In this document: positions 7,601 to 9,338 of the stretch, piece after piece
Layout of the letters: each line of letters begins with the position of its first letter
How positions within the stretch are numbered: the first letter of the stretch is position 1
Origin: Chloroflexota bacterium
Lineage (GTDB): Bacteria > Chloroflexota > Anaerolineae > Caldilineales > Caldilineaceae
DNA length: 9,338 bases
Reading direction: 5' to 3'
Assembly: GCA_003577005.1 (NCBI GenBank)
Contig: QEUW01000383.1
Span: 1 to 9,338 of the forward strand
Notes under the pieces: model-generated
The model's input: the letters and a program-made list of their open reading frames with translations, nothing else
What the model was told of the DNA's origin: nothing
The model's database searches: none
Position numbers and translations under genes: made by a program

Positions 7601-8029
7601 GCCGCCAGCAGCGACCAGGCAAAAGTATCGATCTACGCCGCCCAGCGCAGCGATGATGGCTCGCTCACCCTTGTGATCATCAACAAGTCGGGCGGGCCAC
7701 TCACCGCCAATCTCTCAATCTCCAATCTCTCGATCTCCAATCAGGCCGAAGTCTATCGCTACAGCCAGGTTGATCTCAACGCCATCCAGCGCCTGCCCGA
7801 CCAGCCTGTGACCGGCGCCGGATTCGTTGCCACCTACCCGGCCAACTCGATCACGCTGGTGCGGCTCCCCGTGGCCGATGGCGCATCGACCCCCACGCCA
7901 ACACCGACGTTGACGGCCACCGCAACCGCACCGGCGGGCGCTACACCAACACCGACCCCCACGCCCACTGCCACCTCACCGGCAGGCGGAGGCAATGAGC
8001 GTATCTATCTGCCATTGGTTGAGAAGTAA
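4667..8029 (+). CDS. Secreted glycoside hydrolase family 44 (endoglucanase/xyloglucanase-type) with N-terminal beta-sandwich module and NHL propeller
   Basis: I chose the ATG at 4667 (1120 residues). It opens a signal peptide (charged NNKDQQ, then hydrophobic LILWAVITLLSTFLVSAML, cleavage near residue 34 or 44) and has a weak AGGTG four bases upstream. The frame stays open back to 4508, but that part overlaps the opposite-strand MNT gene and looks non-coding. Domains: beta-sandwich module (48-184); six NHL repeats (199-521), enough for one complete six-bladed propeller; Thr-Pro linker (528-548); GH44 barrel plus beta-domain (about 550-1067); second Thr-Pro linker (1075-1109); terminal IYLPLVEK. 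GH44 landmarks are SPYIYGLNFA, LPLRRWGGNATSRYNWQ, FYALDNEPDIW and LTEYNWGG. The acid/base Glu is E734 (codon 6866) and the nucleophile E899 (codon 7361). The family cleaves internal beta-1,4-glucan links in cellulose, xyloglucan and related polymers with retention of configuration; the substrate here is not shown. The next gene starts 16 bp downstream. Confidence 0.95.
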   Translation: MNNKDQQSGLILWAVITLLSTFLVSAMLASPTAAFPLAPRTALAERSIYADALTPGWQDWSWDTATDPANAAPVHSGAASYAVTHNAAWGGFYLHADPAVSTAGYTHLRFWIHGGATSDQQLLLKINGNETDTLAVTAQANQWRQIDAPLADLGSPATISDLYLQDASGGAQPTYFLDDIALVTASTGPGFPDATPDRTLNFPGALSGVTIAPNGRIYVAAWRENRVYSWPNAQTAADPASSADLVLGDVNNTRPLDPGAGCGAADTSATLLCGPESVAVDAQNNLYVADTYNHRVLVFLNPATDADPLEADFVLGQGGSFASHDQHKDAPAGNNIIEGFSYPRGLAMDGNSDLWVVDEYGYRVLKFVQPLTTDTVPDLTVGQPNLENRTAGTFQLPLGVAVDNSGNVYVADIQAKQVLRFDAPGANVTVASQTYTDYAGPNQFDGPTDVAIDRTGNLYAAYVNARRIGVFAAPLADNTGDHVIEEVNYPHGMVFDGAGNLYVALCNAPYPCDGPGKLLVYNVPETATPTDTPTETPTETPTETPTPPADITLAVDVAAGRKPISPYIYGLNFAKEAFAAEIDLPLRRWGGNATSRYNWQTGHTNHAADWFFHNNVKYDEYSGVTQTADEWIQQNQRTGTESLITLPMSGYVAKDGDQTTCAYKVSKYGPQDAVDSGSGYPDCGNGLRNGQPIDNDPLDTSIAVDENFSAGWVMHLKNNAATNGVVQFYALDNEPDIWFETHRDVAPTGWKYAEFRDLSFRYGAAVKTADPSARLFGPVVNGWTYYWHGAYDGQRQDWETPDDRNLQQMRAYEQTHGVRLLDYLTVHFYPQNGVSQTLADNAARQALRLRSTRALWDPAYVDESWIAQAGPDGGIVKLIPRLRAWADAHYPGTKLALTEYNWGGLEDINGALAQAEILGIFGREGLDAAALWNYPTRRNNAGEEIKYDIFETLPGAYAFRIYRNYDGQGAKFGETSVRAASSDQAKVSIYAAQRSDDGSLTLVIINKSGGPLTANLSISNLSISNQAEVYRYSQVDLNAIQRLPDQPVTGAGFVATYPANSITLVRLPVADGASTPTPTPTLTATATAPAGATPTPTPTPTATSPAGGGNERIYLPLVEK
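4808..5218 (+). other. N-terminal 'DWSW' beta-sandwich module of the GH44 enzyme
   Basis: Residues 48-184, directly after the signal peptide, align end to end with the C-terminal module of the upstream protein (3372-3797). Shared blocks are DAL..GW.DWSW, NAA..GF.L, TAGY...RFW, and GGAQP..FLD...LV. A substrate- or surface-binding accessory domain is inferred. Confidence 0.7.
5261..6229 (+). other. Six-repeat NHL beta-propeller in the GH44 enzyme
   Basis: Six repeats of the pattern P-x-G-(V/L)-A-(V/M)-D-x-x-G-N-(V/L)-Y-V-A-D-x-x-x-x-R-V-x-x-F start near residues 199, 271, 340, 394, 444 and 487. The clearest are PESVAVDAQNNLYVADTYNH, LGVAVDNSGNVYVADIQAKQ and PTDVAIDRTGNLYAAYVNAR. Six repeats match one closed NHL propeller, a binding fold for proteins, RNA or ligands that is also common in secreted bacterial proteins. 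An inserted Cys-containing loop (GCGAADTSATLLCG) lies between blades 1 and 2. Confidence 0.85.
6248..6310 (+). repeat. Thr-Pro/Glu linker repeat (TPTETP units)
   Basis: Degenerate 12-bp tandem units encode T-P-T-(D/E) about four times between the NHL propeller and the GH44 domain. It is a flexible extracellular linker. The DNA units differ mainly at third positions, so it has been kept at protein level and is not a fresh expansion. Confidence 0.8.
7709..7738 (+). repeat. 15-bp tandem duplication in the GH44 C-terminal beta-domain
   Basis: Two adjacent 15-bp copies (aatctctcaatctcc and aatctctcgatctcc, 14 of 15 identical) encode NLSIS twice in TANLSISNLSISNQAEVYRY. The frame is kept. It looks like a slippage duplication lengthening one beta-strand or hairpin. 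Confidence 0.8.
7889..7993 (+). repeat. C-terminal Thr-Pro linker before the terminal YLPLV motif
   Basis: Residues 1075-1109 are T-P and T-A repeats with two Pro-Ala-Gly breaks, ending in GGG. They lead into NERIYLPLVEK at the C-terminus. This is the layout of a spacer carrying a terminal sorting or anchoring tail. A sorting role is inference. Confidence 0.75.
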
Positions 8030-8045
8030 ACGAAAGCACATCGAT

Positions 8046-9134
8046 ATGAGTGTTGGTCACACACCTGATAGCGTAGTCATTCTCATCCTGCTTGTCTTTG
8101 CCGCCATCCCGGCCTTCTTTGTGCTGGCGTTGGTGGGGCGGTTGTTGCGCTGGCTCTTGCGCATCAAAAATCCTGATTTTGCCTTCTACTTCACCATTGG
8201 CGCCATCATCGTTGCGGTTTTGGGCAGCTCGCTCTATCTGGACCTGTATGGGGAGGTCGTGCCAGGGTCGGTAGTGAAGAAAGTCGAGGAGATCGAATAC
8301 CGCGAGGAAGGCGATTGGCGGCACAAGTTCACTCTGACAGTGGAATACACGCTGCCGGGGCAAGGCGTCGCCACCGCCGTCCTCAGTCCCCCGGGCGACC
8401 TGTTCGATGCAGCCACCGAAGGCGAAACCCTGCCCCTGCGGGTGCTCAACTTTGGCGAATGGCCGAGCCTGGTGCGGCCTGCGGACCAATCGACCCTCAC
8501 CTGGCTCCCCTGGCGCTGGATCGGCGGCATCCTGGCGCTGATCGGCGCCCTGGTTGCGCTCTGGAAGGTCAGCAATACACGCATCGGCTGTCTGCCCGGC
8601 GTCTTCTTTGTCTGTGCGCTGGCGACGATCCCCTTTCTCAACAAGTGGTGGGAATGGCAACGCAGCATGGACGGCAGCCTTACCCCGTTGCGCGCCTCGA
8701 CGCGTATCGAAGCCGTCCAGCGCGTCACCTGGCTCGATCCGCTGCCCGGCGAGAGCAACAACGGCGAAAGCTGGGAGACCGGCTTTACCATCCCCCAGCC
8801 TTATGACATCGTCACTGTGCGCTATCAACCTGATGGCTATCCTGAGTGGGTGGTGGGCGTCGATGCTGTAGATGCGGGGAAGCCCGACGTGCAACCAGGA
8901 ATGGCGGTGATCGTCGCCTATTCACCACATGACCCGCGCCAGGTGCGGCTGCTCGACGCCAGCCGCCTGCACCACTGGGTCAACCCGCTCGGGTGGGTGC
9001 AGGATCAGATGGTCAACCTGGCGATCTCCCTGGGGTTGATGGTGGCCGCATCTTGGGTGGGTGACCGGCTCAAGGCGTGGTGGCGGCAGCGAGTAGCGGA
9101 TGCGCTCGCACGGCGGGAGCAACAGCTTTTGTAA
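8046..9134 (+). CDS. Membrane protein with two DUF3592-like extracytoplasmic domains
   Basis: The protein is 362 residues from the ATG at 8046. The in-frame ATG at 7995 would add 17 residues (with SKRKH) and overlap the GH44 gene by 35 bp; its GGAGG lies only two bases before it, too close to be convincing, and the 8046 start has only a weak GAAAG. Predicted helices are about 8-31, 46-66, 154-173, 181-197 and 318-337, followed by a basic tail (RLKAWWRQRVADALARREQQ). Between helices 2 and 3 (67-153) and 4 and 5 (198-317) lie two beta-rich domains. The second ends in GMAVIVAYSPHDPRQVRLLD, which resembles the DUF3592 signature of an x-V-x-Y-x-P-x-x-P strand after a Gly turn. The first has a looser version. 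This suggests an internal duplication. Function is unknown. The gap of 16 bp suggests co-transcription with the GH44 gene, but the content does not show a shared role. Confidence 0.82.
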   Translation: MSVGHTPDSVVILILLVFAAIPAFFVLALVGRLLRWLLRIKNPDFAFYFTIGAIIVAVLGSSLYLDLYGEVVPGSVVKKVEEIEYREEGDWRHKFTLTVEYTLPGQGVATAVLSPPGDLFDAATEGETLPLRVLNFGEWPSLVRPADQSTLTWLPWRWIGGILALIGALVALWKVSNTRIGCLPGVFFVCALATIPFLNKWWEWQRSMDGSLTPLRASTRIEAVQRVTWLDPLPGESNNGESWETGFTIPQPYDIVTVRYQPDGYPEWVVGVDAVDAGKPDVQPGMAVIVAYSPHDPRQVRLLDASRLHHWVNPLGWVQDQMVNLAISLGLMVAASWVGDRLKAWWRQRVADALARREQQLL

Positions 9135-9221
9135 GCCATACAGTAGTCACAACCCGCCCCTGTGCTGGACCGCACTCCCATCATGTGATGCGCACGCTAT
9201 GCAAAACCGCTGTCTGTGTTA

Positions 9222-9230
9222 TGCTATACT
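9222..9230 (+). promoter_or_regulatory. Possible extended -10 promoter element
   Basis: The sequence tgctatact is a TGn-TATACT extended -10 match, 88 bp after the membrane-protein stop. No good -35 hexamer lies 17 bp upstream, as is allowed for extended -10 promoters. A small dyad (catca-tg-tgatg, 9179-9190) lies just upstream. Transcription would start near 9237, beside the ATG at 9240 and ahead of the inverted repeat. This is a pattern match only. Confidence 0.3.
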
Positions 9231-9266
9231 CAAATCAGCATGAGAACCGGAGTTCTACTTTACACC

Positions 9267-9333
9267 CGCATTCCGGGAAAGGGCCACAATGCTTCTCCGC
9301 AGCGTAGGCTCGCTGGCCCTTTCCCGGAATGCG
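9267..9333. repeat. Perfect 20-bp inverted repeat with 27-bp spacer
   Basis: The arm at 9267-9286 is the exact reverse complement of 9314-9333 (20 of 20), GC-rich, with 27 bp between. Each arm also contains a near-palindromic core (ttccgggaa at 9271-9279, ttcccggaa at 9321-9329), with centres 50 bp apart. No T-run follows on either strand, which argues against a simple intrinsic terminator. It could be a stable RNA hairpin ending the upstream operon, a pair of operator sites, or a small palindromic or miniature mobile element. The window ends five bases later. Confidence 0.75.
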
Positions 9334-9338
9334 AAAGG

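Noticed and set aside
7941..8894. 317-codon antisense open frame opposite the membrane protein
   Set aside because: It spans the boundary of two well-supported plus-strand genes and has shadow-like composition (Asp/Arg/Gln-rich, no domain).
9077..9307. 76-codon plus-strand open frame overlapping the end of the membrane protein
   Set aside because: It starts inside that gene in another frame and runs through the inverted repeat, with no ribosome site and no protein-like pattern.

Overview
The window most likely comes from a high-GC member of the Chloroflexota (Anaerolineae/Caldilineae-like). This is inferred from protein style, not from a marker gene. Two very long secreted proteins carry Thr/Pro-repeat linkers and a short '(Y/N)LPL(V/I)' tail motif that I associate with exported proteins of this phylum. 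An MNT/HEPN pair of a type common in such genomes lies between them. No rRNA, tRNA, CRISPR array or transposase is visible.

Layout. (1) Positions 1-3800, + strand: the 3' part of a giant secreted multidomain protein that is open at the left edge. It has about 700 residues of unrecognised beta-rich sequence, then two fibronectin type III domains, a calcium-binding DxDxDG repeat block, a BACON-like Ig domain, an internal 'INLPLI' motif and a C-terminal beta-sandwich module. (2) Positions 3816-4531, - strand: a degraded minimal nucleotidyltransferase/HEPN pair. The MNT reading frame is intact but seems to lack its third acidic residue. The HEPN gene is broken by an amber codon and a one-base slip in a G6 run. 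(3) Positions 4667-8029, + strand: a secreted 1120-residue enzyme with a signal peptide, the same beta-sandwich module, a six-repeat NHL propeller, a Pro-Thr linker, a GH44 endoglucanase/xyloglucanase-type catalytic domain with both catalytic glutamates, a second linker and a terminal 'IYLPLVEK'. (4) Positions 8046-9134, + strand: a five-helix membrane protein with two DUF3592-like extracytoplasmic domains, 16 bp behind the GH44 gene. (5) Positions 9135-9338: a non-coding tail with a possible extended -10 promoter and a perfect 20-bp inverted repeat.

How it fits together. The two secreted proteins share a homologous module at opposite ends and the same '(Y/N)LPL' motif. They are therefore probably exported by one route and may bind the same kind of polysaccharide or surface; the enzyme would cut beta-1,4-glucan or xyloglucan outside the cell. 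The MNT/HEPN pair is AT-richer, lies antisense between them and looks like a decaying insertion. I see no clear new defence or mobile system here. The most unusual items are the GH44-NHL-module architecture, the swapped shared module with its tail motif, and the decaying MNT/HEPN pair.
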